NCBI RefSeq assembly: GCF_900091845.1 | Contig: NZ_FMCI01000055.1 | Span: 1 to 44,936, forward strand | DNA length: 44,936 nt | Reading direction: 5' to 3' | DNA from: Streptomyces sp. SolWspMP-5a-2 | GTDB taxonomy: Bacteria; Actinomycetota; Actinomycetes; Streptomycetales; Streptomycetaceae | Part shown: positions 32,678 to 40,397 of the stretch, piece after piece | Position numbering within the stretch: position 1 is the stretch's first letter | Layout: each line of letters opens with the position of its first letter | Made by a program: the position numbers and the translations under genes | Notes under the pieces: model-generated | Databases searched by the model: none | Told to the model about the DNA's origin: nothing | The model's input: only the letters and a program-made list of their open reading frames with translations

Positions 32678-34338
32678 GCTTTGCCTCCGGAAACGATGTC
32701 GGACCGAGTCTCCCGGTCCGTGGCGGGCCCCCGCGCGCCCGCGCCCAGCGGCAGCCGCACCTCGAACGCGGCGCCGCCGCCGTCGGCCGCGGTCACCGAC
32801 AGCGTCCCCTCGTGCCGGTGCACCGCCTGGCGCACCAGGGCCAGCCCGAGGCCCCGCCCGCCGGGCCCCGACGGCTTGGTGGAGAACCCGCGCTGGAAGA
32901 CCCGCTCGGCGTGGTCCGGGTCCACCCCGGCCCCGGTGTCCGCCACCCGCAGCACGAGACGCGACGCCTCGGTGCGCGCCGTCACCGTCACCCGGGACCC
33001 CGCGCTGCCCTGGGCCGCGTCGACCGCGTTGTCGATCAGGTTGCCCAGGATGGTGACCAGGTCGCGGGCGGGCAGCGACGGGGGCAGCAGCCCGTCGTCG
33101 AGCCCGCTCTCCTCGGAGACGACCAGTTCCACGCCCCGCTCGTTGGCCTGGGCGGTCTTGCCGAGCAGCAGCGCGGCCAGCACCGGTTCGCTCACCGCGG
33201 CGACCACCTGGTCGGTGAGCGCCTGGGCGAGTTCCAGTTCGGCGGTGGCGAAGTCGACGGCCTCCTCGGCGCGGCCCAGTTCGATCAGCGAGACGACGGT
33301 GTGGAGCCGGTTCGCGGCCTCGTGCGCCTGCGAGCGCAGCGCCTGGGTGAAGCCCCGCTCCGAGTCCAGTTCGCCCATCAGGGACTGGAGTTCGGTGACG
33401 TCGCGGAGGGTGACCACGGTGCCACGGCGTTCGCCGCCGGTGACCGGTGAGGTGTTGACCATCAGGACCCGGTCCGCCGTCAGGTGCACCTCGTCCACCC
33501 GGGGCTCGGCGGACAGGAGCGCGCCGGTGAAGGGGGAGGGCAGGCCGAGATCGGCCACCGAGGTGCCCACCACGTCCGCCTCGGAGGTCACGCCGAGCAG
33601 CTCCCGTCCGCCGTCGTTGATCAGCGCCACACGGTACTGCCCGTCCAGCATCAGCAGTCCCTCGCGCACCGCGTGCAGGGCGGCCTGCTGGTAGTCGTGC
33701 ATCCGGCTCAGCTCGCCCGCGCTCATGCCGTGGGTGTGCCGCCGCAGCCGCGCGTTGACGACGTAGGTGCCGAGTCCGCCGAGCGCGAGGGCGCCCAGCG
33801 CGACGCCGAGCAGCCCGGTCAGCTGGCCGCGCACCCGTTCGCTGATCGCCTCCACTCTGATGCCCGCGCTGACCAGGCCGACCACCTTGCGGTCGCTGTC
33901 GCGGACCGGGGTGACGGCGCGGACGGAGGGGCCGAGGGTGCCGGTGTAGGTCTCGGTGAAGGACTGCCCGGCCAGCGCCCGGTCGATGTGGCCCAGGAAC
34001 CGCTGCCCTATCTGGTCGGGGTCGGGGTGGGTCCAGCGGATGCCCCGCGGGTTCATGATCGTGATGAAGTCGATGTCGGTGTCCCGCATCACCTGGAGCG
34101 CGTACGGCTGCAGCTCCGCCGTGGGGTCGGGGGTGCGGATCGCGGAGTGCACGGAGGGCGAGTCGGAGACCGAGCGGGCCACCGCCATCGCCTGCCGCCC
34201 GGCCGCCTCCTGCGCCTGGCTCTGGTCGCTGATGTAGGTGAACAGCGCGCATCCGGCCACGACCACCGCGATCAGCACCGCCTGCATGGCGAAGAGCTGC
34301 CCGGCGAGGCTGCGGGGGCGGGGGAGCCGGATGTTCAT
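32674..34338 (-). CDS. DcuS/CitA-type sensor histidine kinase
   Basis: A 554-residue membrane sensor. TM1 (~17-37), an extracytoplasmic PDC/Cache sensor (~38-170) with FITIMNPRGIRWTHPDPDQIGQ and the AVTPVRDSDRKVVGLVSAGI end, TM2 (~172-195), a cytoplasmic PAS domain (~217-315), and a CitA-type phospho-acceptor segment with His339 in SQAHEAANRLHTVVSLIELG. The HATPase has GNLIDNAVDAA, VADTGAGV and GRGLGLALV. The PRGIRWTH motif is a hallmark of carboxylate-sensing PDC domains. Divergent from a dicarboxylate symporter, it probably senses C4-dicarboxylates or citrate. Confidence 0.93.
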   Translation of the reverse strand: MNIRLPRPRSLAGQLFAMQAVLIAVVVAGCALFTYISDQSQAQEAAGRQAMAVARSVSDSPSVHSAIRTPDPTAELQPYALQVMRDTDIDFITIMNPRGIRWTHPDPDQIGQRFLGHIDRALAGQSFTETYTGTLGPSVRAVTPVRDSDRKVVGLVSAGIRVEAISERVRGQLTGLLGVALGALALGGLGTYVVNARLRRHTHGMSAGELSRMHDYQQAALHAVREGLLMLDGQYRVALINDGGRELLGVTSEADVVGTSVADLGLPSPFTGALLSAEPRVDEVHLTADRVLMVNTSPVTGGERRGTVVTLRDVTELQSLMGELDSERGFTQALRSQAHEAANRLHTVVSLIELGRAEEAVDFATAELELAQALTDQVVAAVSEPVLAALLLGKTAQANERGVELVVSEESGLDDGLLPPSLPARDLVTILGNLIDNAVDAAQGSAGSRVTVTARTEASRLVLRVADTGAGVDPDHAERVFQRGFSTKPSGPGGRGLGLALVRQAVHRHEGTLSVTAADGGGAAFEVRLPLGAGARGPATDRETRSDIVSGGKA

Positions 34339-34390
34339 GTCGTCAGTGTGCCTCGCACGTTAAGCGTGAACTAAATGAACGGAAGGGTGA

Positions 34391-34407
34391 CCGCCCTCAC
34401 AGGGCGG
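34391..34407 (+). promoter_or_regulatory. Hairpin/dyad in HK-dctA divergent region
   Basis: CCGCCCT-CAC-AGGGCGG is a perfect dyad in the 195-bp gap. To its left (34360-34385) the A+T-richer stretch GTGAACTAAATGAAC carries two TGAAC copies 10 bp apart, a candidate regulator site. Confidence 0.4.
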
Positions 34408-34533
34408 GAGATAGTCACCGCAACACGGATGCGCGACGACTGGTTCAGGCCACCGCTCGATCCCACCGCCCCGCACCCATCCGGACGTGAGCCGCACGCC
34501 GGTCCTACCGACGAAGACGTCAAGGAGGCAGCC

Positions 34534-35925
34534 GTGACGACGTCGACTACGGCACCTGCCGCACCCGCCGCCAAGCGGGACCGCACCCACTATCTGTACA
34601 TCGCGGTGATCGTCGCGGTCGCCATCGGCATCGTGGTCGGTCTGGCCGCCCCCGACTTCGCCCAGGAGCTGAAGCCGATCGGCACCGGCTTCGTCAACCT
34701 GATCAAGATGATGATCTCGCCGATCATCTTCTGCACGATCGTGCTGGGCATCGGCTCGGTCCGCAAGGCCGCCAAGGTCGGCGCGGTCGGCGGGATCGCG
34801 CTCGGCTACTTCCTGGTGATGTCCCTGGTGGCGCTCGGGATCGGCCTGGTGGTCGGCAACATCCTGGAGCCGGGCACCGGGCTGCACATCACCGAGGCGA
34901 TCAAGGAGACCGGCCAGGCGCAGGTCGCGCCGGAGGCCAAGGACACCACCGACTTCCTGCTCGGGATCATCCCGACCACGATCGTCTCCGCCTTCACCCA
35001 GGGCGAGGTCCTGCAGACCCTGCTGATCGCCCTGCTGTGCGGCTTCGCGCTCCAGGCGATGGGCCGCACCGGCCAGCCGATCCTGCGGGGCATCGAGCAC
35101 ATCCAGCGCCTCGTCTTCCGCATCCTCGGCATGATCATGTGGGCCGCCCCGATCGGCGCCTTCGGCGCGATGGCCGCGGTGGTCGGCTCGGCGGGCGTGG
35201 ACGCCCTCAAGGGCCTGGCCGTGCTGATGCTCGGCTTCTACGTCACCTGCGTGCTGTTCATCTTCGTGGTGCTCGGCGCGCTGCTGCGGATCGTGGCCGG
35301 TGTCAACGTCTTCGCGCTCTGCAAGTACCTGGCCCGCGAGTTCCTGCTGATCCTGTCCACCTCGTCGTCGGAGTCCGCGCTGCCGCGGCTCATCGCGAAG
35401 ATGGAGCACCTGGGCGTCAGCAAGCCGGTCGTCGGCATCACCGTCCCGACCGGCTACTCGTTCAACCTCGACGGCACCATGATCTACATGACCATGGCGT
35501 CCCTGTTCATCGCGGACGCGATGGGCACCCCGATGTCGGTCGGCGAGCAGATCCCGCTGCTGCTCTTCCTGCTGGTCGCCTCCAAGGGCGCGGCCGGGGT
35601 CACCGGCGCCGGTCTCGCGACGCTGGCCGGCGGTCTCCAGTCGCACAAGCCCGCGCTGGTCGACGGGGTCGGCCTGATCGTCGGCATCGACCGCTTCATG
35701 AGCGAGGCGCGCGCCCTGACCAACTTCGCGGGCAACGCCATCGCCACCGTGCTGGTCGGCACCTGGACCAAGGAGATCGACAAGGAGCGGGTCGAGAAGG
35801 TGCTGGCCGGAGAGCTGCCCTTCGACGAGACGACCCTGCTGGACGAGCACGGCGACGCGTCCGGGAGCGACACCGAGGCATCCCTGCCCGACCAGGGCGG
35901 CGAGAAGGAACTCGCCAAGGCCTGA
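34534..35925 (+). CDS. dctA: Cation:dicarboxylate symporter (DctA-like)
   Basis: A 463-residue DAACS-family symporter for C4-dicarboxylates (succinate, fumarate, malate). Motifs: FVNLIKMMISPIIFCTIVLGI, the serine-rich reentrant loop STSSSESALPRL, GYSFNLDGTMIYMTMASLFIADA and SKGAAGVTGAG, DRFMSEARALTNFAGNAIAT. About eight helices plus two hairpins. The C-terminal tail is acidic. Start GTG 34534 was chosen over longer frames because of AAGGAGG 6 bases upstream. It is divergent from the DcuS/DcuR-like pair, its probable activator. Confidence 0.92.
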   Translation: MTTSTTAPAAPAAKRDRTHYLYIAVIVAVAIGIVVGLAAPDFAQELKPIGTGFVNLIKMMISPIIFCTIVLGIGSVRKAAKVGAVGGIALGYFLVMSLVALGIGLVVGNILEPGTGLHITEAIKETGQAQVAPEAKDTTDFLLGIIPTTIVSAFTQGEVLQTLLIALLCGFALQAMGRTGQPILRGIEHIQRLVFRILGMIMWAAPIGAFGAMAAVVGSAGVDALKGLAVLMLGFYVTCVLFIFVVLGALLRIVAGVNVFALCKYLAREFLLILSTSSSESALPRLIAKMEHLGVSKPVVGITVPTGYSFNLDGTMIYMTMASLFIADAMGTPMSVGEQIPLLLFLLVASKGAAGVTGAGLATLAGGLQSHKPALVDGVGLIVGIDRFMSEARALTNFAGNAIATVLVGTWTKEIDKERVEKVLAGELPFDETTLLDEHGDASGSDTEASLPDQGGEKELAKA

Positions 35926-35939
35926 CGGTGTGCGAGGCT

Positions 35940-35978
35940 CCGGGCGGCTGAGGTCTCCCCCGTCGCTCAGCCGCCCGG
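35940..35978. terminator. Terminator between dctA and TetR gene
   Basis: CCGGGCGGCTGAG pairs perfectly with its inverse over a 13-base loop, 14 bases after dctA. It can also serve the convergent tetR end at 36029. A GGTTCAG/GTTCAG repeat-rich stretch follows. Confidence 0.7.
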
Positions 35979-36028
35979 TCCGGAAGGCCCGGCAGTCCGG
36001 AAGTCCAGCAGTTCAGGGGCCCAGAGGT

Positions 36029-36646
36029 TCAGCGGTTCAGCTTCGCCACCAGCGCGGTGGCGTCGGAGGCGGGTACGCCCGCCGCGGTCAGCAGCGTGAC
36101 CGCGGCGGAGCTGCCCGCCTCCCGGCTTTCCAGGAGGCCGTCGTTGACGGCCTCCATCAGCGTGAGCAGCATCTGCTCGTGCACGTACGCCAGCGCGGGC
36201 GCGGGCAGCGGTGAGGTGAAGACGCCGTCGGCGAGCCCCTGCGCGAGCACCTCGGCGCAGGACGCGCGGACCGGGGCGAGCCGGTCGCGGATGCCCTGCA
36301 CGGTGACGCTGCGCTGGGCGAGGGCGACCAGGATGCGGTAGCGGTCGGCGACCTCCCAGACGGCGAGCGTGGAGCGGGCCACCGACTCGGCCGGTCCCTC
36401 CGCCGCGGCGCGGCCCCCGGCGTGCGCGGCGGCGACCGCCTCCACCGCCCCGTCGACGAGCGTCCCGATCAGCGCGTCCCGGCTGGGGAAGTGCCCGTAC
36501 ACCGTCCGCCTGACGACGCCCGCCGCGCGCGCGATCTGGTCCATCGAGGCGTCCGGGTCGCGCAGCAGCTCGGCGAGGGCGACATCGAGGATCCGTCGGC
36601 GGTTGGCGTCGGCGCGGCTGCTGTTACCCGTGGTCATGAGGGTCAT
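36029..36646 (-). CDS. TetR-family repressor of the adjacent efflux gene
   Basis: A 205-residue TetR protein. HTH at ~12-58 (ANRRRILDVALAELLRDPDASMDQIARAAGVVRRTVYGHFPSRDALI), with a helical ligand-binding domain. Start ATG 36646 has GGAGG 8 bases upstream; an in-frame ATG at 36637 is possible. Longer frames would cross the operators. It is divergent from a DHA2 exporter and two matching palindromes separate them, so it is a typical local repressor that responds to an exported compound. Confidence 0.9.
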   Translation of the reverse strand: MTLMTTGNSSRADANRRRILDVALAELLRDPDASMDQIARAAGVVRRTVYGHFPSRDALIGTLVDGAVEAVAAAHAGGRAAAEGPAESVARSTLAVWEVADRYRILVALAQRSVTVQGIRDRLAPVRASCAEVLAQGLADGVFTSPLPAPALAYVHEQMLLTLMEAVNDGLLESREAGSSAAVTLLTAAGVPASDATALVAKLNR

Positions 36647-36666
36647 TCTGCCTGCCTCCACTCGAC

Positions 36667-36712
36667 TTGCACAGCGTTGTGCAACGAGCATACATTGCAC
36701 ATCGTTGTGCAA
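36667..36712. promoter_or_regulatory. Twin 18-bp TetR operators over the efflux promoter
   Basis: TTGCACA-GCGT-TGTGCAA (36667-36684) and TTGCACA-TCGT-TGTGCAA (36695-36712, extended by A/T at the ends) are perfect dyads 28 bp apart. The rightward promoter uses TTGCAC (36667-36672) as -35, an 18-base spacer and TACATT (36691-36696) as -10, so both operators cover it. Confidence 0.85.
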
Positions 36713-36782
36713 TTGCTCGGCGCCGTGCGGACCCGCGGCGCCGGGACGTGCCCGAAGTCTGTCGAGGAAGGCCATCCCTGCC

Positions 36783-38588
36783 ATGCGACTCGTCGTGAAC
36801 CACCCGGTCGAGAGGTCGGACCAGCCCTACGCCCGGCGCTGGTGGGCGCTGCTCGTGCTCTGCCTGAGTCTGCTGATCATCGTGATGGCGAACACCGCGC
36901 TCACCGTCGCGGCCCCCGACATGACCCGGGACCTCGGCCTCTCCAGCGCCGACCTCCAGTGGGTCATCGACGGCTACACCGTCCCGTACGCCGCCCTGAT
37001 GCTGCTGCTCGGCGCGATCGGCGACAAGTACAGCCGCCGCGGCGCCCTCGTCCTCGGCCTGGTGGTGTTCGGCGGCGGCGCCGTCTTCGGCTCCCTCGCG
37101 GGCAGCGCGACGACGGTCATCGCGGCCCGCGCCGTCATGGGCCTCGGCGCGGCGCTGATCATGCCCGCCACGCTCTCCCTGCTCGCCGCGACCTTCCCGC
37201 GCGCCGAACGCGCCAGGGCGATCGTGCTCTGGACGGCCACTGCGGGGCTCGCCATCGCGGCCGGTCCGCTGGTCGCGGGCGCGCTCCTGGAGCGGCACGG
37301 CTGGGCGTCCACGTTCCTCATCAACGTGCCGATCGCGGCCGTCGCCCTGATCGGCGCGTTCGTCCTGGTGCCGCCGTCGAAGGCGGGCCACCACGACCGG
37401 ATCGACTACGTCGGCGGCCTGCTGTCGGTGGTCTGGATCGCCGCGCTGATCTACATGATCATCGAGGGCCCGCACTTCGGCTGGGGCGCCAAGGCGACGG
37501 GCGCCGCGATCGTCGCGGGGGTCGGCCTGGTCGCCTTCGTCCTGTGGGAGCTGCGCCACCCGCGTCCGGTGCTGGACGTCCGCCGGTTCGCCGACCGCCG
37601 CTTCGCCGGGTCCAACCTCGCCGTCGCCCTCTTCTTCCTGGCCGTCTTCGGCGCCTTCTACTACCTCACCCAGCACCTCCAGTTCGTCCTCGGCTACGAC
37701 GCCTTCGAGACCGGCGTGCGGATGCTGCCGCTGGCCGGTGCGGTCTTCGCCGGTTCCGCCCTCACCGGCTACCTGACCCCGCGGGTCGGCATGAAGTGGA
37801 CGGTCACCGCGGGCATGGTCGGCGGCACCACCGCGCTCGCCCTGCTGGCCCGGGTCGACGCCGGTTCGACCTACGCCGACCTGGTCGCCCCGCTCGTCGT
37901 CCTCGGCCTCGCGATCGGGCTGGCGCTCTCGCCCTGCACCGACGCCATCATGGGCGCCTTCCCGGAGTCCGAGCTGGGCGTCGGCGGCGCCGTCAACGAC
38001 ACCTCGCTCGAACTGGGCGGCTCGCTCGGCATCGCCGTCCTCGGCTCCCTGCTGGCCACCTCCTACTCCGACCACCTCGCCGACGCCGCGGGCGGCAGCC
38101 GGTTGCCCGCCGCCACGCTGGCCACCGCGCAGGACTCGGTCGGCGCGGGGTACGCCGTCGCCCAGGGGATGGGCGAGAAGGCGCGGGCCCTGGCCGGGCA
38201 GGCCGCCCGTGCCACCGACCCGCAGCAGGCGGCCCAGTTGAAGGAGCAGGCCACCCAACTCGCCCAGGGAGCACGGCAGATGGCCGACGCGGTCGGCTCG
38301 TCCTTCTCCGACGCGGTGGCCCGTACCAGCCTGATCGGCGCGGTCGTCCTCGGCGTCGGCACCGTCCTGGTGGGGGTCCTGCTGCCCCGCCACGACCGAC
38401 CCGGCACGGACGCGGACACGACGGACGGCACGGACGCGACGACGGGTGCGGACACGACGACGGCGGGTCCGGCCGCGGACGCGGACGCGGCGGAGGGAAC
38501 GGCTTCGGACGCGGCCGCGGACGCGAAGGCGGGTCCGGCGGACCCGGCGCGGGACGGGGCCGAGGGCGCCGTCTCCGGCAGCCGCTGA
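36783..38588 (+). CDS. DHA2-family (14-TM) MFS drug exporter
   Basis: A 601-residue EmrB/QacA-type drug:H+ antiporter. Motifs: LQWVIDGYTVPYAALMLLLGAIGDKYSRRG (motif D1 and A) and RAVMGLGAALIMPATLSLLAATFPRAERARAIVLWTATAGLAIAAGPLVAGALLERHGW (motif C region). A helical insert (~455-505, Ala/Gln-rich) lies between the last two helices, as is common in this family. The last ~65 residues are a Thr/Asp/Ala/Gly tail of low complexity. Start ATG 36783 has GAGGAAGG some 12 bases upstream. Under control of the divergent TetR. Confidence 0.92.
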   Translation: MRLVVNHPVERSDQPYARRWWALLVLCLSLLIIVMANTALTVAAPDMTRDLGLSSADLQWVIDGYTVPYAALMLLLGAIGDKYSRRGALVLGLVVFGGGAVFGSLAGSATTVIAARAVMGLGAALIMPATLSLLAATFPRAERARAIVLWTATAGLAIAAGPLVAGALLERHGWASTFLINVPIAAVALIGAFVLVPPSKAGHHDRIDYVGGLLSVVWIAALIYMIIEGPHFGWGAKATGAAIVAGVGLVAFVLWELRHPRPVLDVRRFADRRFAGSNLAVALFFLAVFGAFYYLTQHLQFVLGYDAFETGVRMLPLAGAVFAGSALTGYLTPRVGMKWTVTAGMVGGTTALALLARVDAGSTYADLVAPLVVLGLAIGLALSPCTDAIMGAFPESELGVGGAVNDTSLELGGSLGIAVLGSLLATSYSDHLADAAGGSRLPAATLATAQDSVGAGYAVAQGMGEKARALAGQAARATDPQQAAQLKEQATQLAQGARQMADAVGSSFSDAVARTSLIGAVVLGVGTVLVGVLLPRHDRPGTDADTTDGTDATTGADTTTAGPAADADAAEGTASDAAADAKAGPADPARDGAEGAVSGSR

Positions 38589-38620
38589 ACCCTTACCCAC
38601 TTCTTAACCGTCTCCACTAG

Positions 38621-38650
38621 CGTGCCGCGCCTGCTCACAGGCGCGGCACG
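38621..38650 (+). terminator. Terminator after the DHA2 exporter
   Basis: CGTGCCGCGCCTG pairs perfectly with its inverse across a 4-base CTCA loop, 32 bases after the stop. It lies only 19 bases before the DUF2127 start, so that gene may depend on read-through or on a promoter overlapping the hairpin. Confidence 0.65.
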
Positions 38651-38669
38651 TCCGTTGGAGGCACGGGGG

Positions 38670-39443
38670 ATGACGATCGACTGGGACCGGCGGACCTGCG
38701 CCCGGCGCGGACACGTGACCTACGCGCCGGAGGACCCCCGGCTGCGGGTCAGGCTGCGCGCCGACACCGCGCTCGGGGAGGTCTGGCGCTGCCTGCGCTG
38801 CGGCGACTTCGCGCTCGGCGCCCCGCACGGCTCGGGACCGGCCGCCGACGCGCCCCTGGTGCCGCGCGGCACCGTCCTGCGGGACCTGTTCATCCTGCGG
38901 TTCCTGGCCGTCGAGCGGGCCGTGCGGGGCGTGTTCATCGTGCTGGTCGCGGTGGCCGTGTGGCGGTTCAGCAACAGCCGGGACGCGGTCCGCCGCCTCT
39001 TCGACGAGTACCTCGACGTCCTCCGGCCGGTCTTCCGGCACTTCCACTACGACCTCGACCACTCGCCCGTCGTCGGCACCCTCCAGAAGACCTTCGGCTA
39101 CCGGCACTCCACCCTGCTCCTGGTCGCCGGACTGCTGCTCGCGTACGCGCTGGTCGAACTGGTCGAGGCGGTCGGCCTCTGGTACGCCAAGCGCTGGGCG
39201 GAGTACCTGACGGTGGTCGCCACCGCCGCCTTCCTGCCGCTGGAGATCTACGAACTCACCGAGCACGTCAGCGGGTTGAAGATCGCCACGCTGGTCCTCA
39301 ACATCCTCGCCGTCCTCTACATCGCCCTGGCCAAGCGGCTGTTCGGGCTGCGCGGCGGGCGCCGCGCCTTCGACGAGGAGCGCCGCAGCGCCTCGCTCCT
39401 CGAAGTGTCGGGCAGCGCGGGCATGGCCCCCCTCCCGCGCTGA
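38670..39443 (+). CDS. DUF2127 membrane protein with zinc-ribbon-like N-terminus
   Basis: A 257-residue protein. Cys10 and His15, then Cys41-x2-Cys44 (WRCLRCGDF), suggest a small zinc site before the membrane part. About four helices follow (~85-105, ~150-170, ~180-200, ~208-228), matching DUF2127: LRDLFILRFLAVERAVRGVFIVLVA, YALVELVEAVGLWYAKRWAEYLTVV, FLPLEIYELTEHVSG, LNILAVLYIAL. Start ATG 38670 has GGAGG 8 bases upstream. Function unknown. Confidence 0.82.
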   Translation: MTIDWDRRTCARRGHVTYAPEDPRLRVRLRADTALGEVWRCLRCGDFALGAPHGSGPAADAPLVPRGTVLRDLFILRFLAVERAVRGVFIVLVAVAVWRFSNSRDAVRRLFDEYLDVLRPVFRHFHYDLDHSPVVGTLQKTFGYRHSTLLLVAGLLLAYALVELVEAVGLWYAKRWAEYLTVVATAAFLPLEIYELTEHVSGLKIATLVLNILAVLYIALAKRLFGLRGGRRAFDEERRSASLLEVSGSAGMAPLPR

Positions 39444-39511
39444 CGCCGTCCTTCCGGGTGCCCGGCGCGCCGGACGGCGGCGGTGACGGCGGTCCCGGGC
39501 CGCGCCGGGTG

Positions 39512-39542
39512 TTGCCCTGACGTCGGCGTCAAGGACTACGTT
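39512..39542 (+). promoter_or_regulatory. MerR-type promoter with 19-bp spacer
   Basis: TTGCCC (39512-39517) and TACGTT (39537-39542) are 19 bases apart, the stretched spacing typical of MerR-activated promoters. An imperfect dyad (CCTGACG...CGTCAAGG, 39516-39534) is centred in the spacer. The ATG of merR is 7 bases after the -10, so the operon message is leaderless. Confidence 0.65.
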
Positions 39543-39549
39543 CGACGGC

Positions 39550-39936
39550 ATGCGAATCGGCGAGCTGGCCGCACGGGCCGGGACCACCACGCGGACCCTG
39601 CGGTACTACGAGTCGCGCGGGCTGCTGTCCGCGCGGCGCGCGCAGAACGGCTACCGCAGCTACGACGAGGGCGACCTGCGGCTGCTGCGGCAGATCAGGA
39701 CGCTCCAGGACTTCGGGTTCGACCTGGAGGAGACCCGGCCCTTCGTGGAGTGCCTGCGCGCCGGACATCCGCAGGGCGACACCTGCCCGGCCTCGCTCGA
39801 CGTCTACCGGCGCAAGCTCGCCGAGCTGGACGCGCTGATCGGCGACCTGCGCGCGGTGCGCGCCGAGATCGGGGTGCGGCTGGCGTCGGCCGGAGGCGAG
39901 GAACCGCTGTGCGAACTGGAAGGGCCGAAGTTGTGA
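39550..39936 (+). CDS. MerR-family regulator
   Basis: A 128-residue MerR protein: HTH MRIGELAARAGTTTRTLRYYESRGLL, wing ARRAQNGYRSYDE, then the dimer helix with DLRLLRQIRTLQDFGFDLEETRPFVE. Three Cys (68, 79 and 121) lie in the sensor region as CLRAGHPQGDTCP and EEPLCELE. They could bind metal or sense thiols, though the spacing does not match CueR, SoxR or MerR exactly. No ribosome binding site; leaderless. It overlaps the thioredoxin gene by 4 bases, so a redox signal is plausible. Confidence 0.88.
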   Translation: MRIGELAARAGTTTRTLRYYESRGLLSARRAQNGYRSYDEGDLRLLRQIRTLQDFGFDLEETRPFVECLRAGHPQGDTCPASLDVYRRKLAELDALIGDLRAVRAEIGVRLASAGGEEPLCELEGPKL

Positions 39937-40277
39937 CGACGACCGCGGACGTGACCGAGGTGACCGACGGGAATTTCGCCGAGGAGGTGCTCGGATCGGA
40001 ACTCCCGGTGCTGGTGGAGTTCACCGCCGACTGGTGTCCGCCGTGCCGCCAGATGGCGCCGGTGCTGCGCGCGCTGGCCGCCGAGGAGGCCGGCCGGATG
40101 CGGATCGCGCAACTGGACGTGGACCACCACCCGCGGACCACGAACGCCTACAAGGTGCTCTCCATGCCGACGTTCATGCTGTTCAGGGACGGTGAGCCGG
40201 TGTGTTCGCTGGTCGGCGCCCGTCCGAAGCGGCGGTTGCTCGCGGAGCTGGAGGACGCCCTGCGGCCCTCCCGGTAA
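39933..40277 (+). CDS. trxA: Thioredoxin
   Basis: A 114-residue thioredoxin with active site WCPPC (Cys35, Cys38) in place of the classical WCGPC. The fold has VLVEFTADWCPPCRQMAPVLRALA and the cis-Pro segment SMPTFMLFRDG. Start GTG 39933 overlaps the merR stop. A cytoplasmic disulfide reductase, probably induced by the co-transcribed MerR protein under thiol or metal stress (inference). A strong terminator follows. Confidence 0.92.
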   Translation: MTTTADVTEVTDGNFAEEVLGSELPVLVEFTADWCPPCRQMAPVLRALAAEEAGRMRIAQLDVDHHPRTTNAYKVLSMPTFMLFRDGEPVCSLVGARPKRRLLAELEDALRPSR

Positions 40278-40294
40278 TTCCGCCCCAGGACACC

Positions 40295-40329
40295 AGAAAT
40301 CCCCCGGACGTTGCGTCCGGGGGATTTCT
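40295..40329 (+). terminator. Strong terminator of merR-trxA operon
   Basis: AGAAATCCCCCGGACG pairs perfectly with its inverse across a 3-base TTG loop, and the right arm ends in TTTCTTT. This is the most classical intrinsic terminator in the window. Confidence 0.9.
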
Positions 40330-40346
40330 TTGGGTATATTCATTGA

Positions 40347-40376
40347 TTCGTGACTTCTATATCAAGACGTCACGAA
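40347..40376. promoter_or_regulatory. Dyad upstream of helD
   Basis: TTCGTGAC-N14-GTCACGAA (40347-40376) is a perfect 8-bp inverted repeat in an A+T-rich gap (TATATT, TATATC nearby), 21 bases before the helD ATG. Likely an operator or a spaced dimer site. It is not the 19-bp rifamycin-associated element. Confidence 0.5.
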
Positions 40377-40397
40377 CAGGCTTGATGGGGCCATCAT

